Position numbers and translations under genes: made by a program. The notes beneath the pieces are model-generated. The model saw only the letters and a program-made list of their open reading frames with translations. It ran no database searches and was not told the origin of the DNA. Positions 37,495 to 46,568 of a DNA stretch of 64,000 nt are shown in pieces. The first letter of the stretch is position 1, and every line of letters starts with the position of its first letter. The stretch lies in assembly GCF_015694465.1 (NCBI RefSeq), contig NZ_JADQDO010000001.1:682001-746000 (forward strand), in the 5' to 3' direction. This DNA is from Microvirga alba (lineage in GTDB: Bacteria; Pseudomonadota; Alphaproteobacteria; Rhizobiales; Beijerinckiaceae).

Positions 37495-37874
37495 TGGGAT
37501 CTCCTATCAGTTTGCCGGCCCGGATGACCGGCGGCCTTTGTTCTTGCGTGTGCAATGCAGCATATAAAGAGGTGCACCGCGAAAAGGGAGCGGTAATAAT
37601 GTAGACCTGTTATGCTTTAGTAGCATAGCACCTTAAGGCCGAGTTAATTGGGCCTGCGCTGAGGGTATGGCCGTTAACTTATAGTCCGGATGACTGAGCT
37701 GAAATTCCCTAGGGCGTTGTTTTTGAAGAGTTATTTCCTTCGTGCCGGACGCGCGGCGTCCGTGCCGATGGCCGCCGGCCCTGTTGACGCGACTCGATAT
37801 CGCGGGGTTCGATGCCGCACTGCTCTATGAATGGCACCTGTACGGAAGGGGAGAAGCGCGCAACTCCCTCGTCG
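37495..37874. other. 380-bp gene-free stretch upstream of the DUF1127 gene
   Basis: Contains the upstream region of the minus-strand DUF1127 gene and the tail side of the copper-binding gene. An AT-rich part around 37590-37740 has a small dyad (TATGCT/AGCATA at about 37607-37623). No coding frame with a start signal is seen. Confidence 0.4.
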
Positions 37875-38285
37875 TCAGTGCCAAGCACCCATGCTGTGCA
37901 TGGCTTGCTGGCAGGCCTGCTCGCATCGGCGACAGGCTTCGGCGCAGACATTGCAATGCTCATGCTGGGCGGCATGCCGCTCGCACTCGTCGCCGCAAAG
38001 GCGGCACGCCGCGATGCAGGCTTCGAGCATTCGCCGGACGACCTCGTCGTTGGAGCCCGTCCTGCGGGTAGCGACTGAGCCCATCGCGGCGCAGATGTCA
38101 GCGCAGTCCAGGTTCAACCGAATGCAAAGGGTAAGCTGTTGGACCATCGGCTCGCCCAAACAGGCGTCGGCGCAGGACGTGCAGATCTGCGCGCAGTCAT
38201 AGCATTCCTCAATACAATGGATGAGCGCTTCGTCGGTCTTTCCCTTCATCAGAGGATGCGTGCTGATCATCTCCTGGGTGTGCAT
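37875..38285 (-). CDS. Four-helix-bundle copper-binding protein (Csp-like)
   Basis: 136 aa with 18 Cys in repeated CxxxC-like spacing (CIEECYDCAQICTSCADAC, LDCADIC, EACIAACRLCGDEC, HCNVCAEACRRC). This is the copper storage protein (DUF326) pattern, in which Cys line the inside of a helical bundle and bind many Cu(I). There is no signal peptide, so it is like the cytosolic Csp3 type. CTGGAGGG precedes the ATG at 38285. No copper regulator or pump is adjacent. Confidence 0.92.
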   Translation of the reverse strand: MHTQEMISTHPLMKGKTDEALIHCIEECYDCAQICTSCADACLGEPMVQQLTLCIRLNLDCADICAAMGSVATRRTGSNDEVVRRMLEACIAACRLCGDECERHAAQHEHCNVCAEACRRCEQACQQAMHSMGAWH

Positions 38286-38428
38286 GTGAACCCTCCAGCG
38301 TAGTGGGCCGCGCAAGCATATCGGGCTCGCTGGCCAACAGATGGCAACCGGATCCGCATCATGCCGACCTTACGCCTATGGGAACGCCGTTTTGTGCGGC
38401 GTCCCCAAGGTTATGCAAGGGCTGCTCG

Positions 38429-39022
38429 TCAGCGGACCCGATGAACGACAGCGCCCCGATGAACCACGCGATGAACGGAGCCGGTGTGATAGACTGGGTG
38501 GTAGCGGTACGCGACGCGCGTCCGATAGAAGCCCCGGTGATACGCGTAAATGGGCCGGCGATAGTATGCGTAGACCGGCCGCCGCCGATAATACCCGCCG
38601 TAATAGCTCGCGACCGGATAGGCGTAGCCGGGATAATAACCCGAGTAGGGATAGCCGTAATAGGAATAGTCCCACGGAGCGGCCGCAGCGGTCGCTATCC
38701 CACCGAGAAGCGCGCCGCCGAGTAATCCGGCTGCAACGGCTCCGCCGTCCCAGCCCCACCCCCAGCCGTTACCATACCATCCCGGATAGTACGCTCCGCG
38801 CCAGCCAGCGCCGCGCCACCCGCCGCCGCGCCAACCAACGCCGCGCCAGCCTCCGAAGCCACCGCGGAACCCGCCACCGTGGAAGCCACCGCCGTGGAAA
38901 CCACCGAAACCACCACCATGAAAGCCGCCGCCATGGAACCGCATTTGAGCTTGAGCATCATCCGCACTACAAATGGCGAAGGCTAGAACTGCGGTACCCG
39001 CGAGAAGAGTAGATCTAAACAT
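38429..39022 (-). CDS. Secreted Gly/Tyr/His-rich low-complexity protein
   Basis: 197 aa. A signal peptide (FRSTLLAGTAVLAFAICSA, with a cleavage region near DDAQAQ) is followed by FHGGGFHGGGFGGFHGGG-type repeats, then GWRG repeats, a short hydrophobic segment, and a Tyr/Arg-rich C-terminus. GGAG lies 7 bp upstream of the ATG. Such proteins are seen in Rhizobiales envelopes; function unknown. His-Gly repeats could bind metal, and the neighbour binds copper, but this is only suggestive. Confidence 0.82.
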   Translation of the reverse strand: MFRSTLLAGTAVLAFAICSADDAQAQMRFHGGGFHGGGFGGFHGGGFHGGGFRGGFGGWRGVGWRGGGWRGAGWRGAYYPGWYGNGWGWGWDGGAVAAGLLGGALLGGIATAAAAPWDYSYYGYPYSGYYPGYAYPVASYYGGYYRRRPVYAYYRRPIYAYHRGFYRTRVAYRYHPVYHTGSVHRVVHRGAVVHRVR

Positions 39023-39095
39023 CACTCATCTCCCTGACTCATACATAACAGCCGAAGAATGCTTTTGACGCTACGGGCGATAACCTCCGTCGTGT

Positions 39096-39109
39096 TTGAT
39101 TAAAGTCAG
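39096..39109 (-). promoter_or_regulatory. Possible FNR/FixK-type site, one mismatch, upstream of the Gly-rich gene
   Basis: TTGA-TTAAAG-TCAG on the plus strand differs at one base from TTG(A/C)-N6-(T/G)CAA. Its centre is 80 bp from the minus-strand start at 39022, leaving room for a site at -41.5. Weak on its own; it belongs to the 39-48 kb set. The rest of the 39023-39326 gap holds no gene. Confidence 0.3.
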
Positions 39110-39214
39110 ATTCCTTGATCGTGCGACAAACCCGACTGGGAAGCCCACGAGCCGGAGCATCGGTCAGCGCAGCCGTCTTGAAAATTTTGCCGCCGACCGC
39201 AGCTGTTGCGACCA

Positions 39215-39228
39215 TTGATATTTCGCAA
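39215..39228 (+). promoter_or_regulatory. FNR/FixK-type site upstream of ackA
   Basis: TTGATATTTCGCAA fits TTG(A/C)-N6-(T/G)CAA. Activation at -41.5 would place transcription start near 39263, giving a leader of about 64 nt before the ackA ATG. Confidence 0.6.
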
Positions 39229-39326
39229 CATCACGATGGGCGATGTCCCTACCGTCGTTCAGGAAAAGAAGGCGTTCCTCATGACTTTCTTTGTTGCGGA
39301 AACGCGCCGTGCCGGAGGGATGAGCC

Positions 39327-40535
39327 ATGATGCCGGTCTTCGCGGTGATCAACGCCGGATCGTCGAGTCTCAAATTTCAAATCTTCGAGATCTCAAATCT
39401 GGCCGAACCGCGCGTCGTCTACCGGGGGTTCTTCGAGGGGCTCGGTGAACAGGCGCATCTTATCGTCAAGGATCATTGCGGCCTCCTCGCGGCGAAGCAG
39501 ACGTGGAATCCCGATGAGAGGTTCGGGCACGGGGAAGCTCTCGTTCACCTCGTCTCATGGACCCGGCAGCATCGGGCCGGATACAAGCTCGTCGGGCTCG
39601 GGCATCACGTCGTGCACGGCGGCCTTGAATTCCCAGGTCCGGTTCTCGTGGACGATCATGTGATAAGAACGCTTGAGGCACTGGTGCCGCTCGCGCCTCT
39701 GCATCAGCCGCACAATCTCGAAGCCATCCGCATCATCCACAACCGCTTGCCGGATCTGCCGCAGGTCGCCTGTTTCGACACATCGTTCCACTGCCATCAG
39801 CCAAGGCTCTCGCAGCTTTTCGCGATCCCGAAGGAGATGACGGAGCGAGGCGTTCGGCGGTATGGGTTCCACGGGCTGTCATACGAATATATCGCTTCAG
39901 TGCTCGGCCATCATGACCGCAGCCTGGCCACGGGGCGGGTCATCGTTGCGCATCTTGGAAACAGCGCAAGCCTTTGCGCGCTCGATGGTGGCGTCAGTAT
40001 TGCGACAACCATGGGTTTCTCGGCCCTCGACGGGTTGCCGATGAGCACGCGTTGCGGGGCGTTGGATCCCGGAGTGGTCTTCTACATGCTGCGGGAGATG
40101 AAGCTCGATGCCGATGAGGCCGAGCGGATTCTCTATACCAAGTCTGGGTTGCTCGGCGTGTCAGGGATCTCCAACGACATGCGGACGTTGCGGGAGCTCG
40201 CTCCGACGAATGCCGACGCCCGGCTGGCGATCGATCTCTTCGTTTATCGCATCGTGCGCGAGGCAGGTTCGCTCATCGCGGCGCTGGGCGGTATCGACGG
40301 CTTCGTCTTCACCGCCGGGATCGGCGAGAACGACGCCGCCACCCGCGCCGAGGTGCTTTCCGCTCTCAATTGGGTCGGTTTCAACATCCACGAGAAGTCC
40401 AATTGGGGCGGCGCGCGGCGCATCACGCGCGGACCCGGACCATCGGCCTGGGTCATTCCGACCAATGAGGAGTTGGCAATCGCACGGCACACGAGCTCCG
40501 TGCTTCACGCCGCGCGGCAGAGGCTGGCGTCCTGA
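39327..40535 (+). CDS. ackA: Acetate kinase
   Basis: 402 aa ASKHA-fold kinase. N-terminal VINAGSSSLKFQIF, the catalytic-region FDTSFH, the phosphate loop VAHLGNSASLCAL and FTAGIGEND are all conserved. It makes ATP from acetyl phosphate in the cytosol. GGAGGG sits 7 bp before the first of two ATGs. The usual partners pta or xfp are not here, so acetyl phosphate must come from elsewhere. It leads a likely unit with a hypothetical gene and an epsilon-like ATP synthase gene, behind a FixK-type site. Confidence 0.94.
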   Translation: MMPVFAVINAGSSSLKFQIFEISNLAEPRVVYRGFFEGLGEQAHLIVKDHCGLLAAKQTWNPDERFGHGEALVHLVSWTRQHRAGYKLVGLGHHVVHGGLEFPGPVLVDDHVIRTLEALVPLAPLHQPHNLEAIRIIHNRLPDLPQVACFDTSFHCHQPRLSQLFAIPKEMTERGVRRYGFHGLSYEYIASVLGHHDRSLATGRVIVAHLGNSASLCALDGGVSIATTMGFSALDGLPMSTRCGALDPGVVFYMLREMKLDADEAERILYTKSGLLGVSGISNDMRTLRELAPTNADARLAIDLFVYRIVREAGSLIAALGGIDGFVFTAGIGENDAATRAEVLSALNWVGFNIHEKSNWGGARRITRGPGPSAWVIPTNEELAIARHTSSVLHAARQRLAS

Positions 40536-40659
40536 CGGACCAGGAACGCGACGATCGCGGCCCAGAGGGGCCAGACTCAGTTTATGCAGTGTCTGCCCCT
40601 TTTGGGTGGGACAAAATGGAAGCTTGAGCGTTGTCTGGTTGACCGAACCGGAGACCGAG

Positions 40660-41070
40660 ATGCCGCAGTCCGCTGCAGACGATCCACCAAACCTCCTCAA
40701 CCCCGCCCGGATGCGCCGGGGGCCGTGGCCCATGAGCCTCGCATTGCATCAGGCCTCCATGACGCGGATGCGGGATTTGCCACGCGGGAGAGCGGAAGCC
40801 GTCCTTTACAGCTACCTCCCGGACTCTGCCTGGAGCCGCGAGGCGGCGCACGAGTTGGTCGAGTATCACATGCTGGTGGCGCTCGAACTCGGCCTCATCG
40901 AGCGGGCGAGCGAACTCGGAGCGGCTTTGGGCCTGATGCGCCAGGATCATCGCGACCCGCGGGGCGTCCCGACGAACCCGAGCTTTGAGGACGGGGAGGT
41001 TGGAATTCATGATCTCCTTGACCACGCCACGCCTGTACCTGACCCCGCCCCCTGGCGTCGCACGACCTGA
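40660..41070 (+). CDS. Hypothetical protein between ackA and the epsilon-like gene
   Basis: 136 aa starting MPQSAADDPPNLLNPAR. GGAG lies 6 bp before the ATG. The middle is helical (WSREAAHELVEYHMLVALELGLIERASELGAALG). No signal peptide, membrane segment or known motif. The same frame is open further upstream into ackA but without initiation signals. It precedes the epsilon-like gene by 30 bp, so co-expression is likely. Function unknown; coding status supported by SD and spacing only. Confidence 0.6.
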   Translation: MPQSAADDPPNLLNPARMRRGPWPMSLALHQASMTRMRDLPRGRAEAVLYSYLPDSAWSREAAHELVEYHMLVALELGLIERASELGAALGLMRQDHRDPRGVPTNPSFEDGEVGIHDLLDHATPVPDPAPWRRTT

Positions 41071-41100
41071 CGGCGGGCCCCGGTTGAGGGCCGTTTAGCG

Positions 41101-41502
41101 GTGGCGAACATGGTGCTTGAGCTTTTGTCCCCCGAGCGGGTCATCTTTTCCGGCGAGATTGAGGCTGTGACGTTGCCGGGCACGAGCGGCGACATGACGG
41201 TCATGCCGGGGCATGCGCCACTTGTCGCGCTCTTGCAGGCGGGGCTCGTGGTCGCGACGGATGTACAGGGGCATGGACATCGCGCGTTCGTCGGGGGCGG
41301 GTTCGCGGAGGTCACCGGAACCGGGGTAACCGTCTTCGCCGAGCGCGCCCTGCCTGCGGAGGAATTGACCCGGGAGCGGCTGGAACAGGAAATCCTGCTT
41401 TTGGAGACCATCCGAGACGCGGCCCGAAGCGAGGACACGCGCAGGGAAAGGGATTTATCGATCAGTCGCCTGAGACAGGTTCAAGCAACTCTCGCGATTT
41501 GA
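41101..41502 (+). CDS. atpC: Orphan F1 ATP synthase epsilon-subunit-like protein
   Basis: 133 aa. LELLSPERVIFSGEIEAVTLPGTSGDMTVMPGHAPLVALL is the AtpC beta-sandwich region (here abbreviated by its ends: LELLSPERVIFSG and GDMTVMPGHAPL), followed by a C-terminal helical hairpin (LPAEELTRERLEQEILLLE). Epsilon couples and regulates F1. No other atp genes are in the window, so this is probably a paralogue of the main operon's atpC. A GTG at 41101 or ATG at 41110 may start it. It converges on a zeta-type inhibitor gene 75 bp away, which supports a role in tuning ATP synthase. Confidence 0.85.
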   Translation: MANMVLELLSPERVIFSGEIEAVTLPGTSGDMTVMPGHAPLVALLQAGLVVATDVQGHGHRAFVGGGFAEVTGTGVTVFAERALPAEELTRERLEQEILLLETIRDAARSEDTRRERDLSISRLRQVQATLAI

Positions 41503-41576
41503 ACGAATCGCACCGCTCCGTGGTCGCAGCGCAGGGGGCTTCATTGGGAAGGGGCAGACACTGGCGAGCGGCGCGA

Positions 41577-41903
41577 TTACGGCGCCTCGGAACGGACCTG
41601 CGCCAGAGCCGTCCCGAGCAACTCGGCCATCTTTTCCCGAATCTGATCATCCGAGCGGGCGATGCCATTGGCCTCGAAATCGGTGCGGATTTTCTGGACG
41701 ATCGCCTCATCCGCATGGGAAGACACGGCGCTTTGGCGCATCCCATCCGCATAGGCCGAAGCTTGCTCCCCGGTTAACCCCAACTGCGCGGCGGCCCACA
41801 AACCGATAAGCCGGTCACGCCTCGCAAGCGCCCTGAACCGCGTTTCTTCCTCATGGGCGAACATCTGCTCGAAGCCGCGCTCGCGATTTTCGAAAATCGT
41901 CAT
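41577..41903 (-). CDS. ATP synthase zeta-subunit-type inhibitor (DUF1476)
   Basis: 108 aa. Starts MTIFENRERGFEQMFAHEEE, then RFRALARRDRLIGLWAAAQLGLTG, matching DUF1476, the alphaproteobacterial zeta subunit whose N-terminus inhibits F1-ATPase rotation in Paracoccus. The ATG at 41903 has GGAGA 7-8 bp upstream; a longer frame to 41972 runs through the FixK-type site and is rejected. Its sequence departs from the usual zeta start in several places, so it may be a second copy. Convergent with an epsilon-like gene. Confidence 0.9.
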   Translation of the reverse strand: MTIFENRERGFEQMFAHEEETRFRALARRDRLIGLWAAAQLGLTGEQASAYADGMRQSAVSSHADEAIVQKIRTDFEANGIARSDDQIREKMAELLGTALAQVRSEAP

Positions 41904-41958
41904 GAATGACTCTCCGGTAACGAGCCGAAAAGCTTCGTGCAGAACCGGCAGGAGGGAA

Positions 41959-41972
41959 TTGAGGAACGTCAA
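41959..41972. promoter_or_regulatory. FNR/FixK-type site between zeta and the 65-aa protein gene
   Basis: TTGAGGAACGTCAA fits TTGA-N6-TCAA. A -41.5 position gives a start near 41924 for the minus-strand zeta gene (21 nt before its ATG) and near 42007 for the plus-strand small gene (37 nt before its ATG), so it could serve both. Confidence 0.65.
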
Positions 41973-42043
41973 TGAAGGGCGTCTGTCATATGGTAGCGAT
42001 AACCAATGCCTCCCTTTCTCGCATGCGATGAGGTGACGTCGTT

Positions 42044-42241
42044 ATGACGCGTGAGCGCGGAATGAAAGCTCCAAAGGGCCAAAAGGCTCCTGAGGTTGAA
42101 AAGGCGAGCGGTCGCGAGACGCGCCTCGATGAGGCTTTGGAGGGGACCTTTCCTGCGAGCGATCCGGTTGCGCTCGGTCATTCCGATCATGTCGGCGGTC
42201 CTCCAAACCACAAGGCGGCGCGTCGCAAGCATCCCTCCTGA
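42044..42241 (+). CDS. Small hydrophilic protein with LDEALEGTFPASDP motif
   Basis: 65 aa, highly charged. LDEALEGTFPASDPVAL is the core seen in many short Rhizobiales proteins of unknown function, often in stress-related regions. GAGGTGA precedes the ATG. Probably disordered. Divergent from the zeta gene over a shared FixK-type site. Confidence 0.7.
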   Translation: MTRERGMKAPKGQKAPEVEKASGRETRLDEALEGTFPASDPVALGHSDHVGGPPNHKAARRKHPS

Positions 42242-42266
42242 TGAATCCTGACAGTGTTCCCGGCCG

Positions 42267-43382
42267 TCAGGCGAGCGCGATTTCCGCAGGCGTATAGGGC
42301 AGGCCCTGCGCTTCCGCCACGGGTCGGCATGTGACCTTTCCGGCGTGGATATTGAGCCCCTGCCGCAGAAAGTCGTCCTGCCGCAGCGCATCGCGCCAGC
42401 CCTTGTTGGCAAGGGCGAGCACGAACGGCAAAGTGACGTTGTTCAGCGCAAAGGTCGACGTTCTCGCGACGGCTCCGGGCATGTTCGTGACGCAATAATG
42501 CACGACGCCGTCCACCACATAGGTCGGCTCGGAATGCGTGGTCGGGCGAGAGGTCTCCGAGCAGCCGCCCTGATCGATTGCGATATCGACCAGCACGGAG
42601 CCCCCCTTCATGGACGCCACCATCTTGCGTGTCACGAGTTTCGGAGCCGCCGCTCCGGGCACCAGAACGGCTCCGATCAGAAGGTCGGCGCGGGCGACCA
42701 CTTGCCTCAGCGCATCGCGAGTCGAAAAAAGCGTCCGCACTTGCGAGCCGAATTGGACCGCGATCCGGCGCAAGACCTCGGCCGAGCGATCGACGACGGT
42801 AACGGTTGCTCCCATGCCAAGCGCAATCGTCGCCGCATGGGTTCCCGAGACGCCGCCGCCCAGGACGATGACCTCGGCCGGGGGGACGCCTGGAACGCCG
42901 CCGAGCAGGATGCCGCGTCCGCCTTGCGCCTTTTCGAGATAATGGGCTCCGACCTGAGGAGCGAGGCGACCAGCTACCTCCGACATAGGCGTCAGCAGCG
43001 GAAGCGCCCCCGACGGCGAGGTCACGGTTTCATAGGCGATGCAGGTCGCCCCGCTGGCGATGAGATCGCGGGTCTGCACCGGGTCCGGCGCAAGATGGAG
43101 ATAGGTGAAAAGGACCTGGCCGGGTTTCAGCCTCTTGCGCTCCTGCGGCAGCGGCTCCTTCACCTTCACGATGAGTTCCGCATCGTCGAAAATGGCGTCT
43201 GGCCCATCGACCATCTTCGCGCCTGCCGCCGCATAGGCATCGTCCGACAAGCCGGCTCCGACACCCGCCCCGTTCTCGATCATCACCTCATGACCCTGTG
43301 CGGTCAGTTCCGTGACAGACGAAGGGACCAGTCCGACGCGGTATTCGTGGTCCTTGATTTCCTTGGGCACGCCGATGCGCAT
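42267..43382 (-). CDS. ald: Alanine dehydrogenase
   Basis: 371 aa. [20 protein letters not shown] contains the substrate Arg/Lys, FTYLHLAPD the catalytic His region, and [21 protein letters not shown] the NAD motif. It interconverts L-alanine and pyruvate plus ammonium with NAD; under low oxygen, alanine formation can oxidise NADH. Lies 100 bp after ftsH on the same strand, so likely in that transcript. Confidence 0.95.
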   Translation of the reverse strand: MRIGVPKEIKDHEYRVGLVPSSVTELTAQGHEVMIENGAGVGAGLSDDAYAAAGAKMVDGPDAIFDDAELIVKVKEPLPQERKRLKPGQVLFTYLHLAPDPVQTRDLIASGATCIAYETVTSPSGALPLLTPMSEVAGRLAPQVGAHYLEKAQGGRGILLGGVPGVPPAEVIVLGGGVSGTHAATIALGMGATVTVVDRSAEVLRRIAVQFGSQVRTLFSTRDALRQVVARADLLIGAVLVPGAAAPKLVTRKMVASMKGGSVLVDIAIDQGGCSETSRPTTHSEPTYVVDGVVHYCVTNMPGAVARTSTFALNNVTLPFVLALANKGWRDALRQDDFLRQGLNIHAGKVTCRPVAEAQGLPYTPAEIALA

Positions 43383-43482
43383 CGCCAGCTCCTCGCGGAT
43401 TGTCTTCCAGCTTGGCGATATAGAGCTGGCCTAGCGTTGCGGCGAGGCCATGGGATTTGCATTTGAACGCGCGACCGCTCGC

Positions 43483-45318
43483 TCACGCCGCCTTGGTGGC
43501 GACGGGCTTGCCGGTCTGCCGGAGGGCAGGAAACTCATCAGCCGTAAGCGTTTCCTGCCGCAGAAGTCGCGCCGTGCCTTCATCGAGATCGCTCATGCGT
43601 GACCGAAGGATGTCGCAGGCCCTCTCGAAGGCCTGTCCGACGATATTTCGACTCTCGATGTCGATCTCTCGCATCGTTTCCTCGGACGCGTTCGGACGGT
43701 CGATCGCATTGATGCCGAGGAAGGATTGCGGCGGCGGGGCATAGGTGCGCTGTCCGGTGGTTTTCACCATGCCGTGCCGCATCACCATCTCAAGGGCGAT
43801 TTCCGTCGCCCGTTGCAGATCGTCGGCGGCTCCGGTCGATACGTCTCCCGCGAAGATGATCGATTCCGCCGCGCGCCCTCCCATGAGAACCGCGATCCGG
43901 TTCTTCAGGTCGCTCTGCGCCAAAAGAAACCGGTCCTCGGTCGGGCGCTGGATGGTATAGCCAAGCGCCCCGACGCCGCGCGGGATGATCGACACCTTGA
44001 GCACCGGATCGACGCCCGGCAGGCTCGCTGCGACGAGGGCGTGGCCCATCTCGTGATAAGCAACCCGCCGCCGCTCGGCGTCATTGAGAACGCGGCTCTT
44101 CTTCTCGATGCCCGCTACGATCCGTTCGATGGCGACAGTAAAATCATCCAGGCTGACCTCATCCGCCTTGCGCCGCGTCGCGACGATGGCAGCCTCGTTG
44201 ACGAGGTTGGCAAGGTCCGCGCCCGTGAAGCCCGTGGTCAAGCCGGCGACATCATCGAGCGAGACATTGGTGGCGAGCCGGATCTTGCGGACATGAACTT
44301 GCAGGATCTCCGTGCGGCCCTTCCTGTCGGGACGGTCCATGAGAACCTGGCGGTCGAAACGGCCCGGCCTGAGGAGTGCCGGATCGAGCACCTCCGGGCG
44401 GTTGGTGGCGGCAAGCAGGATGACGCCGCTGCTTGGGTCGAAGCCGTCCAGCTCCGCGAGGAGCTGGTTCAAGGTTTGCTCTTTCTCGTCATACCCGCCC
44501 ATGAGGTTGCCCGCGGCGCGGCTGCGGCCGAGGGCGTCAAGCTCGTCGATGAAGATGATGCAGGGGGCGGATTTTCGCGCCTGCTCGAAGAGGTCTCTCA
44601 CCCGCGCAGCCCCCACGCCGACGAACATCTCCACGAATTCGGAGCCCGAAATCGAAAAGAATGCGACGCCCGCTTCTCCGGCGACGGCGCGAGCCATCAA
44701 GGTCTTTCCCGTGCCGGGCGGCCCCACGAGCAAGATGCCCTTGGGCGCGCGTGCGCCTAAACGGCCGAAGGATTTCGGATCTTTGAGAAAGTTGACGACC
44801 TCCTGAAGCTCGAACTTGGCCTCGGTCGCGCCCGCGACATCGGCGAAGGTGACCTTCGTATCGGTCTCCACATAGACCTTGGCTTTCGATTTCCCGATGG
44901 CCATCAAGCCGCCAAGGCCCTGCTTTTCGGCAAGGCGGCTGAAGAGAAAAGTCCACAGCAGGTAGAAGCCGAGAAGCGGCAAAACCCAGGAGAGGATCGT
45001 CGCCAGAAAGCCGCCTGACGGAGCGCCCGTCACGACGACGCCCTTGGCGGAAAGCTTGTCCGCGAGGGCAGGATCGACCCGGGCGGCGGCGAATTGGCGG
45101 CGCCCATCCGGCAAGGCTTCTTTCAAGGTGCCCGTGATGGTGTCCTGGCCGATCGTCACCCCGGTGACTTTCCCGTCGGAGACCAATTGCTCGAACTGGC
45201 TGTAGGGGATCGTTTCGACCTGCTGGTAGGTCGTCCAGAATTGCTGGATCAGGACAACGCCCATGAACGTGGCGAAGATGTACCACAGAGTCCATTGCTG
45301 CCGAGAGCTTTGATCCAT
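43483..45318 (-). CDS. ftsH: ATP-dependent zinc metalloprotease FtsH
   Basis: 611 aa. Two membrane helices flank a periplasmic domain (first near 12-30, second about 110-130), then an AAA+ domain with Walker [14 protein letters not shown], Walker [12 protein letters not shown] and the SRH, and a zinc protease domain with HEMGH. It degrades membrane and some soluble proteins. The ATG of MDQSSRQQW has GGGGGA upstream; a longer frame reaches 45393. It is shorter than usual housekeeping alphaproteobacterial FtsH and is not in its usual tilS-ftsH-glmM setting, so it is probably a second copy. A FixK-type site lies at the proper distance. Confidence 0.95.
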   Translation of the reverse strand: MDQSSRQQWTLWYIFATFMGVVLIQQFWTTYQQVETIPYSQFEQLVSDGKVTGVTIGQDTITGTLKEALPDGRRQFAAARVDPALADKLSAKGVVVTGAPSGGFLATILSWVLPLLGFYLLWTFLFSRLAEKQGLGGLMAIGKSKAKVYVETDTKVTFADVAGATEAKFELQEVVNFLKDPKSFGRLGARAPKGILLVGPPGTGKTLMARAVAGEAGVAFFSISGSEFVEMFVGVGAARVRDLFEQARKSAPCIIFIDELDALGRSRAAGNLMGGYDEKEQTLNQLLAELDGFDPSSGVILLAATNRPEVLDPALLRPGRFDRQVLMDRPDRKGRTEILQVHVRKIRLATNVSLDDVAGLTTGFTGADLANLVNEAAIVATRRKADEVSLDDFTVAIERIVAGIEKKSRVLNDAERRRVAYHEMGHALVAASLPGVDPVLKVSIIPRGVGALGYTIQRPTEDRFLLAQSDLKNRIAVLMGGRAAESIIFAGDVSTGAADDLQRATEIALEMVMRHGMVKTTGQRTYAPPPQSFLGINAIDRPNASEETMREIDIESRNIVGQAFERACDILRSRMSDLDEGTARLLRQETLTADEFPALRQTGKPVATKAA

Positions 45319-45379
45319 TCCGCATTCCCCCGACGGTTCAAATGTCGCTGCAACGATAACGGCTCTGGTCCGCATGGGG

Positions 45380-45393
45380 TTGCGACAGATCAA
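45380..45393 (-). promoter_or_regulatory. FNR/FixK-type site upstream of ftsH
   Basis: On the minus strand TTGATCTGTCGCAA fits TTG(A/C)-N6-(T/G)CAA. Its centre at -41.5 would start transcription near 45345, 27 nt before the ftsH ATG. Confidence 0.65.
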
Positions 45394-45406
45394 ATGGCCC
45401 GCCGGG

Positions 45407-46357
45407 TCATTTCGTTCCGACAGCTCGCTGCACCAAGTCGAACTTGGCCTGGTTCACCCGTAAATCTCGATACCAATTGACGAGATCGCCCCACGGGTCA
45501 TTCACCTTCGCAAGGCCGGAGATGAACGCAACGACGGTTCCGATCTCCGTCTGGCCCTTCACGACGAAATAGCCGCCAAGCGCGAGAATCGTCGTGATCC
45601 CGAGCTGCGTCAGGAAATTCATGATGAAGTTCATCGAGAATTTCAGCTTGTAGACGCTGAAATTGAGCGTGAAGACGTCATCGATCCTTTGATATTGCCG
45701 GCGTTCCTCGCCCTTGCTTTCGATCATCGCGCCGCTGACTTCGCGTAACGTCGCTATCCTGGCTCGAACCCGCTTGTTGATGATGTTCTGAATGACGGGG
45801 ATGACGATGATCTGGGGGAAAAGCACGGCGATGGTCACCACAGCCATGAGAGGCTGCAGATAAACCAGATAGGCCATGACGCTGACGAGAATTCCGCCCT
45901 GGAGGACAGGCTCGGAAACGCTCAAGCCGACAAAGCTGCCGACAGGGTCCGCCTCTGCCAGGACGATGGAAATCTCAACACCCTTGGCTTGCGCTCCGCG
46001 CGAGGGGGAGCCTCGGCTCACGATGCCAAAGATCGTCGCCCGCAACCATCGCACCGCATTCTCGCTGACCCAGCCACGATAGATGTTCAGGCCAAGTTTC
46101 AGGAGCCCTTCGGTCAGGGCAAGGCAGAGATACGCGGCGCTGAGGAGCGCAATCGGGCCAAAACGCCCGCCTGTGAAGGCGTCGTTGACGATGCGGCGCT
46201 GCAATTCGAGCGGAGCGGTACTGACCAGAAATACGACAATCGACAGGAGCACGAGCCAGATCTGGTCGCGTCTGCTGACCCGGTCGATGAGCCTTCCGAG
46301 CGTTCGTGGAAAGGGAGCTCGTTGAGCCGGAGGTACTGTGTCGTGCTCATGCCGCAC
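45407..46357 (-). CDS. ABC transporter membrane domain without ATPase domain
   Basis: 316 aa. The exporter-type six-helix domain is recognisable (IWLVLLSIVVFLVSTAPLEL, FVGLSVSEPVLQGGILVSV, IITNLTQLG-like NFLTQLGITTILALGGYFVV), ending soon after VNDPWGDLVNWYRDL, where exporters normally continue into the ATPase. No Walker motifs follow; the stop comes 34 bp before the ftsH site. A GTG start with GGGAG upstream is used. Either it pairs with a separate ATPase or it has another role. No frameshift remnant of an ATPase is seen downstream. Confidence 0.82.
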   Translation of the reverse strand: MRHEHDTVPPAQRAPFPRTLGRLIDRVSRRDQIWLVLLSIVVFLVSTAPLELQRRIVNDAFTGGRFGPIALLSAAYLCLALTEGLLKLGLNIYRGWVSENAVRWLRATIFGIVSRGSPSRGAQAKGVEISIVLAEADPVGSFVGLSVSEPVLQGGILVSVMAYLVYLQPLMAVVTIAVLFPQIIVIPVIQNIINKRVRARIATLREVSGAMIESKGEERRQYQRIDDVFTLNFSVYKLKFSMNFIMNFLTQLGITTILALGGYFVVKGQTEIGTVVAFISGLAKVNDPWGDLVNWYRDLRVNQAKFDLVQRAVGTK

Positions 46358-46568
46358 AGAAGGTTACTCCCGACCTCGACCTCGCCTGCGATCGCTGCGC
46401 CGGCGGTTCATGCCGAGGGTGCGATGTCTGTGCTGGCCTGGCAGCGGATCTTTCCATTCCGAGGGTATCCCGTCGAATGTCGGATCGAGTTCAGTCCACT
46501 CAAGCCCTGGATTCGGCCTGAGGCGTTGATGAGAGTCAATCGCCGAGAACTCTCGTGCTCGCCGCCTC

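Noticed and set aside
46306..46568. Small plus-strand open frames between the ABC-TMD and hydrolase genes
   Set aside because: No start signal, known motif or sensible composition; likely chance frames.
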